A stretch of 6,058 nucleotides of DNA from Calditrichota bacterium (GTDB lineage: Bacteria; Zhuqueibacterota; Zhuqueibacteria; Oleimicrobiales; Geothermoviventaceae): NCBI GenBank assembly GCA_013152765.1, contig JAADFT010000142.1, positions 1 through 6,058 of the forward strand, written 5' to 3'. The notes under the pieces were generated by a model. It saw only the letters and a program-made list of their open reading frames with translations, searched no databases and was not told the origin of the DNA. This document shows positions 1-6,058 of this stretch, piece by piece. Position numbers and translations under genes: made by a program. Position 1 is the first letter of the stretch, and each line of letters starts with the position of its first letter.

Positions 1-140
1 AGCTTCTACAGCCGGTTGTGACGGACCTACGCTGAGGCAGCAGCTCCCCTGTTCTCTGACTTCCACAGGATTGGGTGGATTTGGGTCCCTGCAATCTGTT
101 GCCGCTCTTAGAGAATGCGGGTTCGCCTGCGCAACCCAAG
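1..140. other. Non-coding stretch after the last gene, nothing supported
   Basis: These 140 bp follow the TGA of the secreted glycosidase-like gene. No ATG occurs on the minus strand here. One GTG-initiated minus-strand frame (from 66) stays open to the edge, but its peptide has no recognisable character and no good ribosome site. A 5-bp stem with a 9-nt loop (119-137) lies just after the stop, without a T-run. A neighbouring gene could begin beyond the left edge. Confidence 0.5.
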
Positions 141-2552
141 TCACTTCCTCATCAACCACACCTCCGCCACCTGGGCGCCGCGTTCGCCCGGGGCTGCGCG
201 CCACGTGAGTACCAGCTTGCCATCCTTCACCGCTTCTTGCGGGATCTCGAACTCCCAGACGGGCTTGTCCCCGGTTTGCAGAAACGGGTGGATCTGGATG
301 CTGTCGTCGGCAGTGAGGCTCATCTTTGCCCCAAACCGCCCGGTGTACGCCACGCGCAGGGTGTAAGAGGCGTTTGGATCCAGATCGGTGTACACCAGGC
401 TCAGCGGGGTGTCGTAGAGCGTGGTAAGCTGATTTGCCCAGGCCAGGGGCGTTGGTCTTCCCTCGAAGCCGACGGCCTGCACCGTGTGGACCCACTCTTC
501 ACCCCTGAGGCGGACGCCAAAACTGACCCGCGGTGATTTCAGGCTGCCAGGGTCTTCCTCCCAGCTCGGGTAAGGTGCAAGCCGCGGGGTTTCGATCGTG
601 ATGCCCAGGTTGTCGTAGAACCCGCCCGGACCCGGGTCGGTGCGGTGCAAAAGCTCGTGAATTGCCTGCAACCGGGCCTTCTCGTCGGGGAGCTCGCGAA
701 TTCGTGCAAACTGGGCTGTGAGCCAGACCACGTCATTCAGCGGATCGTCGATGTGGTCCATGTAGTCGCCGCGCCCCGGCTGGGCCTGGTAGCGCGACAC
801 GGACGTCTGCGCGCCGATGTGGGCGAAAAGCGAATCCGCCAGTTCCCAGCACCGCTTTCTCAGGTCTCTCGCCACCGGCTCCGTTTCCTTTTTGCTGAGG
901 ATGGCCTCTGCCTCTTGAAGGGCCAGGAGAGAACCCAGCCGGTCGGCCTGCTCCAGAACGCCGAGGGCCTGGGCCTGGAGAGCCGTTTCGTGGATCAGGC
1001 GCGCGCGCACGTAGGCGTCGTAGTACGCTCGCAGCAATGCCAGCTCGAACCGGTAGTTCCGTTTGACGGCTGGCGACGCGTTTTTCTCCATGTCCTGCCA
1101 CTGCTGGAGCGTTACGTCCACAGTCGAGTTGCTCAGCAAGGGACCGACCCAGTTGCGTTCCAGAGCGAGCAGCCCCTGAGCCACGCCCTCAGCCACGTCC
1201 GGGTGAATCAGGAAACGGGCGTACTCCCGCAAAATCTCGATGACCGGCGTGTCAGGATCCCAGTCCAGGCAGGTCCAGATGAACTTGTTCACGTCGTCGT
1301 TGATGCCCTCGGAGTAACTGAGGCTGCCTTGCGCGTACTCGTCAAAAGCGTTGTGGATGACGGCTTCGGCCACCGGACGGGGATTGGTGCACTCGCGGCC
1401 AAGCGTGAGCGCAAACGCCAGGTCCCAGTCCTTCACCGGGTACTGACAACTCAGGCTGTGCGTGATGTCGGGGTAGCGCCGGATGGGGATGCTCGGATCT
1501 ACGATCTGGCGCATCTCGGGAAGCGGCGTTTTGACCCAGGGACCGAAGACAACGCCGCCGAACCAGGGGTATTTCCTGTTCACGTGGCGGTAGAAGGCGT
1601 CGAGCCAGTCCTGCGTGACGTGTGAAGCCTGCGGAGACACCCAAATCTTGGCGTCCGGGTGGTATTTGTGCAAAACCTTGGCTACCGAGTCGAGCCAGGG
1701 GAAGAGCTGATCCGGGTGGAGGTCTCCCGGGTCCCCGCCTGGCACGAAAACCGCGTGGATCGGCTTGACCCGACGGAACACCGTCTCCCGCTCGGCCAGT
1801 TCCTTTTGCACGATTTCCGGGTCGGAGTAGTCGCGGGCCATGTTCGGGTACCAGACCCAAACGTCCATGCCGTACGACGCGGCGATGGCCGCCTGTTTGA
1901 CCATCATGTCGAGCGGGTCCAGTTTCATGTGCGGACTTGTGAGCGCGTCGTCGGTGCGAGGGGGAATGAGCTCCACACTGTTGGCGCCGAAGAGGGCCAG
2001 CTCGCGCATGTACTGGTCAAACTGCTCGGGAGTCCAGGCGTCGTAGGCGTTGGTCTTGGGGCGGTAGCCGAGCTGGTGTCCGCGAATTGGGTAGCGCGGT
2101 GCCGTCGTAACGCTCAGGTCATCCGGCAGCAAGATCGAGTTGCGCCGAAGTTCTGCCTGACGGAGCAGCTTGCCAACCCCGTAGAACACGCCGCGCGGGT
2201 CTACGCCGGCGACAACAGCCGCATTCTTCGAAATCCAGAGCGCGAACCCCTCTCTTCCTGGCTGTTTCTTGCCCGCCAGGTCTGCGCACCCGGGCCAGCC
2301 GCTGCGGGCCAGATTTGACCACAGGCCGACAACGATCACGGGCTGCCCGGCTTTCGGCGGTTTGTGTACACGCAAGAGCTCCAGTCCGGTGCGCTTGTAC
2401 ACTTCCTCGCGCAGGACCCGGACGGCTTTCGCCACGAGCGGGTCGGGCGTGCGGGAGGTCAGGACCACAGCTTTGCTGAAGTCAACCTTGTTCGCGCGGG
2501 CAGGTACCGTGCCCAACAAAACGACAGCGAGTAGAAGGGTAAGAGCTCGCAT
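141..2552 (-). CDS. Secreted glycoside hydrolase-like protein: GH20-type N-terminal domain, TIM-barrel-like core, C-terminal beta domain
   Basis: An 803-residue protein, probably a periplasmic or extracellular glycosidase; its substrate is unknown. Residues 1-20 form a Sec signal peptide (MRALTLLLAVVLLGTVPARA, likely cut after ARA). Residues about 25-150 resemble the alpha/beta domain 2 found before the barrel in GH20 hexosaminidases and GH67/GH115-type enzymes (a GFALWI strand, then GVDPRGVFYGVGKLLRQ). Residues about 155-445 look like a TIM barrel: RGHQLGYRPKTNAYDAW at 157-173, the strand ANSVELIPP at 190-198, VFVPGGDPGD at 268-277, KIWVSPQ at 302-308 and YSEGINDD at 413-420. A mostly helical part (about 446-640) follows, then GPGGFYDNLG (641-650) and a beta-rich end with a CBM-like look. 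The GH20 His-x-Gly-Gly-Asp-Glu signature is not present; D274, D277 and E415 are only candidate acids. The ATG at 2552 is supported by AGGAG 7 nt upstream and by the signal peptide that follows directly. The stop is TGA. The architecture is clear, the exact family is not. Confidence 0.8.
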   Translation of the reverse strand: MRALTLLLAVVLLGTVPARANKVDFSKAVVLTSRTPDPLVAKAVRVLREEVYKRTGLELLRVHKPPKAGQPVIVVGLWSNLARSGWPGCADLAGKKQPGREGFALWISKNAAVVAGVDPRGVFYGVGKLLRQAELRRNSILLPDDLSVTTAPRYPIRGHQLGYRPKTNAYDAWTPEQFDQYMRELALFGANSVELIPPRTDDALTSPHMKLDPLDMMVKQAAIAASYGMDVWVWYPNMARDYSDPEIVQKELAERETVFRRVKPIHAVFVPGGDPGDLHPDQLFPWLDSVAKVLHKYHPDAKIWVSPQASHVTQDWLDAFYRHVNRKYPWFGGVVFGPWVKTPLPEMRQIVDPSIPIRRYPDITHSLSCQYPVKDWDLAFALTLGRECTNPRPVAEAVIHNAFDEYAQGSLSYSEGINDDVNKFIWTCLDWDPDTPVIEILREYARFLIHPDVAEGVAQGLLALERNWVGPLLSNSTVDVTLQQWQDMEKNASPAVKRNYRFELALLRAYYDAYVRARLIHETALQAQALGVLEQADRLGSLLALQEAEAILSKKETEPVARDLRKRCWELADSLFAHIGAQTSVSRYQAQPGRGDYMDHIDDPLNDVVWLTAQFARIRELPDEKARLQAIHELLHRTDPGPGGFYDNLGITIETPRLAPYPSWEEDPGSLKSPRVSFGVRLRGEEWVHTVQAVGFEGRPTPLAWANQLTTLYDTPLSLVYTDLDPNASYTLRVAYTGRFGAKMSLTADDSIQIHPFLQTGDKPVWEFEIPQEAVKDGKLVLTWRAAPGERGAQVAEVWLMRK

Positions 2553-2559
2553 GGCTGCT

Positions 2560-2564
2560 CTCCT
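2560..2564 (-). promoter_or_regulatory. Shine-Dalgarno site of the GH20-like gene
   Basis: The minus strand reads AGGAG, then 7 nt, then the ATG at 2552. This is near-ideal spacing and fixes the start of the secreted glycosidase-like protein. It shows that the host uses anti-Shine-Dalgarno pairing at least here. Confidence 0.75.
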
Positions 2565-2646
2565 GTTGCGTGGTGGTTTACCGAAAGCCGGAGCGGAGGG
2601 AGTACGAAGACGCTACCCCGCCCCTGTTGGGTTTCTCAGCGGTCGT

Positions 2647-2664
2647 ACCCGGCCGCGGCCGGGT
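2647..2664. repeat. Perfect 18-bp GC-rich palindrome in the GDPD to GH20-like gap
   Basis: ACCCGGCCGCGGCCGGGT is its own reverse complement. The symmetry extends to 2645-2666 if one T-G wobble is allowed. It lies 54 bp past the GDPD stop and 94 bp before the next start codon. As RNA it could form a very stable hairpin, but no T-run follows it on the minus strand, so it is not a classical intrinsic terminator. It may be an operator, an RNA-stabilising or attenuating hairpin, or a dispersed repeat. The sequence is certain; the role is not. Confidence 0.7.
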
Positions 2665-2682
2665 GCAGGAGGTCAGTTCACG

Positions 2683-2698
2683 AGTGTCACGTGACGCT
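2683..2698. repeat. Near-perfect 16-bp palindrome centred on CACGTG
   Basis: AGTGTCACGTGACGCT contains a perfect 10-bp core, GTCACGTGAC (2686-2695), and stays symmetrical to 16 bp with one T-G pair per strand. It begins about 20 bp past the GDPD stop codon. A symmetrical site of this size in an intergenic gap could be a binding site for a dimeric regulator, or the stem of a short 3' hairpin of the upstream transcript. No regulator gene is in the window, and no clear -35/-10 pair was found beside it. Confidence 0.45.
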
Positions 2699-2718
2699 GT
2701 GCTGTTTCAGGTGCCAAG

Positions 2719-3588
2719 CTACTGGAAGCGGGCCTCCCGTCTCTCGAGAAAGGCGATCAGGCCTTCGGGATCGTCGGTCTGAATGCCGTCCGCGCCCCAG
2801 CGCACCAAATCGGGCCAGGTTGAGGGACCACCGTCGTCCACGAAGACCAGCGCACCAGCCCGGTGGCAACGCTCGGCGAACTTGCGCGAGAAACGGCTGT
2901 ACACCGTCGCGACCACGGGCGGTTGCAGCAGACGCAAGGTGGGGCCGAGCATCCAGCCCCAGATGGGATCCGGCATGGCTTCACACTCAGGGCAAAGCCG
3001 GTGGAGACGCCGAAACATGCCAAACCGGAACGCGGGGCTGTACCACACGACGCGGTGCATCATGTGGTAGCGGCGGACGAGCGGAAGCAACTTCTCGATT
3101 GGTGCTTCCTTCAGGTCGAAGTAGACGCCGCAGCGCCCCTGGCAGAGTTTGAGCACTTCGGAGATTTTGGGGATGCGTGTGCCACGCCACGCTTCGCCGT
3201 AGCGCGCGCCGAGGTCGAATTGTCGCAGCTCGTCCCACAGGTAGTCCCCGACTTTGCCCTCCGCTCCAGGGACCACTTTGCTCAGTTCCGCATCGTGCAG
3301 ACTTACTGGCACGCCATCCGCCGTCAGGCGTACGTCCACTTCCACGAAATCGGCACCCAGCTCGATGGCCTTCTGGTAGGCCGGCAGCGTGTTTTCTGGG
3401 ATGCCCTTGTGCGCGCCACGGTGGGCGATCACGTAGACATTTCCGTGTCTGGGCAGCGGCAGGCCTCGCGGATGCCACTCGGGTACGGCGCAACCCGAGA
3501 CGGAGAAAACGCTCAGCAGGATCGTCCACAGGGCCAGCCTGCGTAGACGGCGAGGCTTCTTCTTCGGTCGTTTTGAGTGTGTTCCCAT
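2719..3588 (-). CDS. Glycerophosphodiester phosphodiesterase (GDPD family), predicted lipoprotein
   Basis: A 289-residue protein of the GDPD family, metal-dependent TIM-barrel enzymes that hydrolyse glycerophosphodiesters to sn-glycerol 3-phosphate and an alcohol. The family motifs are plain: IAHRGA (54-59) with H56-R57, PENT (64-67), EVDVRLTADG (83-92) with metal-ligand candidates E83 and D85, LHD (97-99) with the second catalytic histidine H98, YFDLK (156-160), and WGADGIQTDDPEGL (264-277) at the end of the barrel. The N-terminus has a very basic segment (KRPKKKPRRLRR), a hydrophobic stretch and a lipobox, VSGC, with the lipidated cysteine at 33. Alanine follows the cysteine, so outer-membrane sorting is likely if the E. 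coli Lol +2 rule holds. The usual glutamate of the (E)IK motif is aspartate here, and the late W-T-V-N-like motif is replaced by FVDD (248-251). It follows the GH38 gene by 31 bp, so the two are probably co-transcribed. The natural substrate is unknown and may be a glycan-linked phosphodiester rather than a free phospholipid product. Stop is TAG. Confidence 0.92.
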   Translation of the reverse strand: MGTHSKRPKKKPRRLRRLALWTILLSVFSVSGCAVPEWHPRGLPLPRHGNVYVIAHRGAHKGIPENTLPAYQKAIELGADFVEVDVRLTADGVPVSLHDAELSKVVPGAEGKVGDYLWDELRQFDLGARYGEAWRGTRIPKISEVLKLCQGRCGVYFDLKEAPIEKLLPLVRRYHMMHRVVWYSPAFRFGMFRRLHRLCPECEAMPDPIWGWMLGPTLRLLQPPVVATVYSRFSRKFAERCHRAGALVFVDDGGPSTWPDLVRWGADGIQTDDPEGLIAFLERREARFQ

Positions 3589-3594
3589 TCCTCT
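3589..3594 (-). promoter_or_regulatory. Unusually close purine-rich ribosome site of the GDPD gene
   Basis: The minus strand reads AGAGGA directly against the ATG at 3588, leaving only 1 nt between GAGG and the start codon, much shorter than the usual 5-9 nt. An in-frame TGA lies ten codons upstream with no ATG, GTG or TTG between, so the start cannot move upstream. A later start (CTG codons at residues 18 or 20) would remove the basic n-region of the lipoprotein signal. The ATG at 3588 therefore remains the best start, possibly helped by coupling to the GH38 gene that ends 31 bp earlier. Confidence 0.4.
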
Positions 3595-3619
3595 GAATCC
3601 GCGCTTCTGGGTTCAGCCG

Positions 3620-6058
3620 CTACTTCCACGGGGCCAGTCGGCCTAAAGCCTGTTTGTAGTCCACGTAGCCGAAGTACGTGAGCTTGGCGACCAGCCAGGT
3701 GTTGATTTCCTTGCGGGGCAAGAGGTTGCCCCAAACGAGTCGAAAGACGAGCGTCTGGCGGCCGCGTGCGGGAAGGTGAAAGTCCTGGTGCCAGGGCGAC
3801 ACCTCAAGCAACGCTGCCGGGTTGAAGGGTGCCAGGCCCCAGCTTTCGGCCGGGCCAATCAGCGTGACGGCGCCGTCCACTGGCTGATCGAAGGGGTTCG
3901 TCAGATTGACCAGGATGCTGTCGCCGCTGTGTTCGACCTGCCAGGTCAGCCGCACACCCTTTGGCGCGGTCTCCGCGGCGTGACCGAACGCCTTTTCGGG
4001 CAGGTTGACCTCCAGCACGTCGAAGTAGCGGCGGCCGTTCACGTCGATCGTGGCGCGGATGAAGCCCGGACGTCCCGTCTTGCGGTCCTGCACGATGGCC
4101 ACCGGGTAGAAAACCTCGCTGTCCGGCGGCACCGTGAAGGCCAGCGTGTCTGGCACCGGACGCAGACCCGGAGGTGCTGTAAGCACAAGCTGCCCGCTCA
4201 CGGCGCGGTCGACGTAGTCGTTGGTGACCGCCACGGTAAGGCGCTGCATCGTGACGCGCTCGCCTGGCGCGGGCTCGGAGCGGAGCCTGCCGAGGATGCG
4301 CACGTTCACGGGCAGGTAACCGAGCGGCGCAGCACCCTCGTTGTGTTCCCAGTAGCGCACGTAGACGGGCGAACCATCAGGACGCCCGTTCGGTTCGGGT
4401 GACTTGAAGGGTGTCGGTTCCAGGTCGAGCTTCAGGGTCTCGATCGAGTTGGGACCGATCCGCAGGGTGAGGCTGTGCTGGTCGTGTTGGAGTGTACGAG
4501 CGGCGCGCTCCATCAGGTTCACGCGCTCGGCCCCGCGGATGCGGAAGCGGCTGCGCACGCGCACTTCGGTTGGCTGTCCGTGGGTCTCGTAGAACCGCAA
4601 GATGACACCGTCTCGCGCTGTGGTGGGTACGGATGCGTGGAAAGCGGCATTCCCGGCGGTGCGGGGCTTGAGCGCCGTGACCACCACGTCTGCTGGCTCC
4701 ACCTCGAAGAAGGACTGCTTCGCCGGCAGAGCGCCGGTGTGGAGGTCTGTCTGCACCGCGAGCAGCGGGTTGTTGAAGGCGTAGCCCTGGCGCACCAGCC
4801 CGGCGTCCCGCCAGTTGCCCTGGTGCGGTACCAGGGCGTACTCGAACACGTGCGTCTTGCGCTCCGGGAAATCGTGCGTCCAGGTCAGCAGGGGGCTCTG
4901 CCAGGGCACGGTGTGCATCAGGCCGAGCACCAAGGTGCCGTCGTTTTCCGTGCTGACGGCGATGTTGCCGCGGTTGAGCACGGCGAGACCGGCGTCGGGT
5001 ACGCGGCCGAGCGAACCCAGGGCGACGACGTCCGCGTCGAGCCGGATGTCGCTGCCGCGGTCGAGCTGCTCGACGAGGGCCTGCACAGCGCGAATCGTGG
5101 CTTCGCGGTCACGACCGATCACAGCCAGCACGGGCAGGTCGAACCACGCGCCGGGGATGTCGTGCAGGGTGGTGAAGACGTAGGCGTACCCGCGTTCCTG
5201 CAGGCGTTTTTCGAAACGGCGTTTCTGCTCGGCAGACAGGCCTGACAGGATCCGTTCGTTCGTCCGGTTCTGGCCCAGCGGGCCGATCGAGAAACTGAAA
5301 CGGCGGTACTGGATGTCGTACTGCCTGTCCACGGTGTCGAAGCTGGGTGTGGCGGTGACGCCTCGCTGGGCGAGGGCCTTTTCCAGCCGGAAAGCCGACT
5401 GGCGCAGGCGCAGGTCGTGGGGCGTCAGGATTTCGGCTGGCCCGAGCGCCACGCTTCCGGCGTTGCCAAAATCGATTTTGACGGAGTAGCTGGCGTCAAT
5501 CCACTGGTAGCAGGAGTTCATGCTGTGGTGCGACAGCCACTGGGTGGCGTCGCTGCGGTAGTCCAGGTAGCCCTTGCTCGGGAAGTAGGTTTTCGTGGCG
5601 AAGCGGTCCTCGAGCACAGGTACAGTACCCGTGAGATTTGCCGGAAAACCGACGCAGAAGAAATCCCGGTCGCGAGCGTGTTCGTCGTCTGCCCCTTCGG
5701 GCAGGTTGTAGCCGTTCATGCCCTTGTAGTTGACCAGCACCGTTCGAAACTCGATCCGCGGGCTGTTCTTGTAGAGCCGAATCGTCTGGATCCGCTTGTC
5801 CAGCCGCGGCATCCTGCCGGTGACGACGACCTCGCTGAAAAGCGGGTTTTCGTACACCTGGATCTCACACGGTTCGTCTTTCGAGAAGTACTTTTCACCC
5901 GTAGTGATGAAGCGCCAGGCCGGCTCGAATCCCGGCCCCTCCTTCAGCAAGATGAGCTCGTTGGCGGGATGCCCGTTGGCAGTGTTGACGTACTCGCGGC
6001 CGGTACGCTTGTCCAGCAGGCTCACGATGCCTCCGCCGAGACTGTCCGAGACGGTCAG
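3620..6058 (-). CDS. Alpha-mannosidase-like protein, GH38 C-terminal region (partial, 5' end outside the window)
   Basis: The frame is open from the window edge to the TAG at 3620: 812 residues, lacking the N-terminal catalytic domain and the true start. Codons before the GTG at 6025 are in frame and read LTVSDSLGGGIVSLLDKRTG, the typical opening of the GH38 C-terminal beta domain (GGI-SLxDKxTGxE), so that GTG is an internal valine and not a start. In residues numbered from the GTG, the GH38 pattern continues through the strands IQTIRLYKNSPRIEFRTVLV (79-98), DFFCVGFP (121-128), GLAVLNRGNIAVSTENDGTLVLGL (346-369), FEYALVPHQGNW (394-405), AFNNPL (416-421) and VILRFYETHGQPTEVRV (474-490). Two extras stand out: about 150 residues between 195 and 345 with an alpha/beta look, and about 255 residues after 545 that look like beta-sandwich domains. 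GH38 enzymes hydrolyse alpha-mannosides with a zinc-bound catalytic aspartate in the N-terminal domain, which cannot be checked here. Probably exported like its neighbours, but the signal would lie outside the window. First visible gene of the cluster. Confidence 0.88.
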   Translation of the reverse strand: MTVSDSLGGGIVSLLDKRTGREYVNTANGHPANELILLKEGPGFEPAWRFITTGEKYFSKDEPCEIQVYENPLFSEVVVTGRMPRLDKRIQTIRLYKNSPRIEFRTVLVNYKGMNGYNLPEGADDEHARDRDFFCVGFPANLTGTVPVLEDRFATKTYFPSKGYLDYRSDATQWLSHHSMNSCYQWIDASYSVKIDFGNAGSVALGPAEILTPHDLRLRQSAFRLEKALAQRGVTATPSFDTVDRQYDIQYRRFSFSIGPLGQNRTNERILSGLSAEQKRRFEKRLQERGYAYVFTTLHDIPGAWFDLPVLAVIGRDREATIRAVQALVEQLDRGSDIRLDADVVALGSLGRVPDAGLAVLNRGNIAVSTENDGTLVLGLMHTVPWQSPLLTWTHDFPERKTHVFEYALVPHQGNWRDAGLVRQGYAFNNPLLAVQTDLHTGALPAKQSFFEVEPADVVVTALKPRTAGNAAFHASVPTTARDGVILRFYETHGQPTEVRVRSRFRIRGAERVNLMERAARTLQHDQHSLTLRIGPNSIETLKLDLEPTPFKSPEPNGRPDGSPVYVRYWEHNEGAAPLGYLPVNVRILGRLRSEPAPGERVTMQRLTVAVTNDYVDRAVSGQLVLTAPPGLRPVPDTLAFTVPPDSEVFYPVAIVQDRKTGRPGFIRATIDVNGRRYFDVLEVNLPEKAFGHAAETAPKGVRLTWQVEHSGDSILVNLTNPFDQPVDGAVTLIGPAESWGLAPFNPAALLEVSPWHQDFHLPARGRQTLVFRLVWGNLLPRKEINTWLVAKLTYFGYVDYKQALGRLAPWK

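Noticed and set aside
119..137. Small hairpin after the last stop codon as a terminator
   Set aside because: The stem is only 5 bp with a 9-nt loop and no T-run follows on the minus strand; this is too weak to call.
75..536. Plus-strand open frame of 153 codons starting in the left intergenic stretch
   Set aside because: Most of it is antisense to the C-terminal domain of the glycosidase-like gene, and the peptide is unlike any known family.
645..1625. Plus-strand open frame of 326 codons
   Set aside because: It lies wholly antisense to the 803-residue glycosidase-like gene, has no recognisable motif or good ribosome site, and is the kind of long shadow that GC-rich codon use produces.
1659..2318. 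Plus-strand open frame of 219 codons
   Set aside because: Antisense to the barrel of the GH20-like protein, with no family features.
2553..2718. A sigma-70-like promoter for the GH20-like gene
   Set aside because: No convincing -35/-10 pair, nor a Bacteroidota-type TTTG/TAnnTTTG pair, was found on the minus strand in the gap.
2863..3546. Plus-strand open frame of 227 codons
   Set aside because: Antisense to the GDPD gene, whose catalytic motifs leave no doubt about the coding strand.
4475..5245. Plus-strand open frame of 256 codons
   Set aside because: Antisense to clear GH38 coding sequence; the composition is His/Val/Gln/Arg-rich with no domain character.
6023..6025. GTG as the start codon of the GH38 protein
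   Set aside because: The frame stays open upstream to the window edge, and the upstream codons encode the conserved SLGGGI lead-in of the GH38 C-terminal domain, so the GTG is an internal valine.

Overview
The window is a GC-rich bacterial segment in which all three genes lie on the minus strand. Read in their direction of transcription (right to left) they are: the C-terminal part of a family GH38 alpha-mannosidase-like protein that runs off the right edge (6058 to 3620); a glycerophosphodiester phosphodiesterase (GDPD) with a lipoprotein signal (3588 to 2719); and a large secreted glycosidase-like protein with a GH20-type N-terminal domain, a TIM-barrel-like core and a C-terminal beta domain (2552 to 141). 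Together they occupy about 94% of the window. No RNA gene, CRISPR array, insertion sequence or phage gene is visible.

The host is probably a Gram-negative heterotroph that degrades glycans. The grounds are a lipobox on the GDPD, a Sec signal peptide on the last gene, and two large glycosidase-type proteins side by side. The last gene has a good Shine-Dalgarno sequence (AGGAG, 7 nt spacing), which argues mildly against classical Bacteroidota, where such sites are rare. The gene content would fit Acidobacteriota, Planctomycetota, Armatimonadota, Rhodothermota or similar lineages. The sequence alone does not settle the phylum.

Layout: 1-140 is a short stretch after the last stop codon with no supported gene. 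A gap of 166 bp (2553-2718) separates the GDPD from the GH20-like gene and holds two palindromes, one a perfect 18-bp GC-rich inverted repeat. Only 31 bp (3589-3619) separate the GH38 gene from the GDPD, which suggests co-transcription and perhaps translational coupling.

Working model (inference): the three products are exported and together take apart a mannose- and hexosamine-containing glycan. The GDPD would remove a phosphodiester-linked group such as glycerophosphate, or would act on the lipid or anchor part. The features most worth a second look are this pairing of a phosphodiesterase lipoprotein with glycosidases, the insert and C-terminal extension of the GH38 protein, the unclear catalytic family of the GH20-like protein, and the palindromes in the 166-bp gap.
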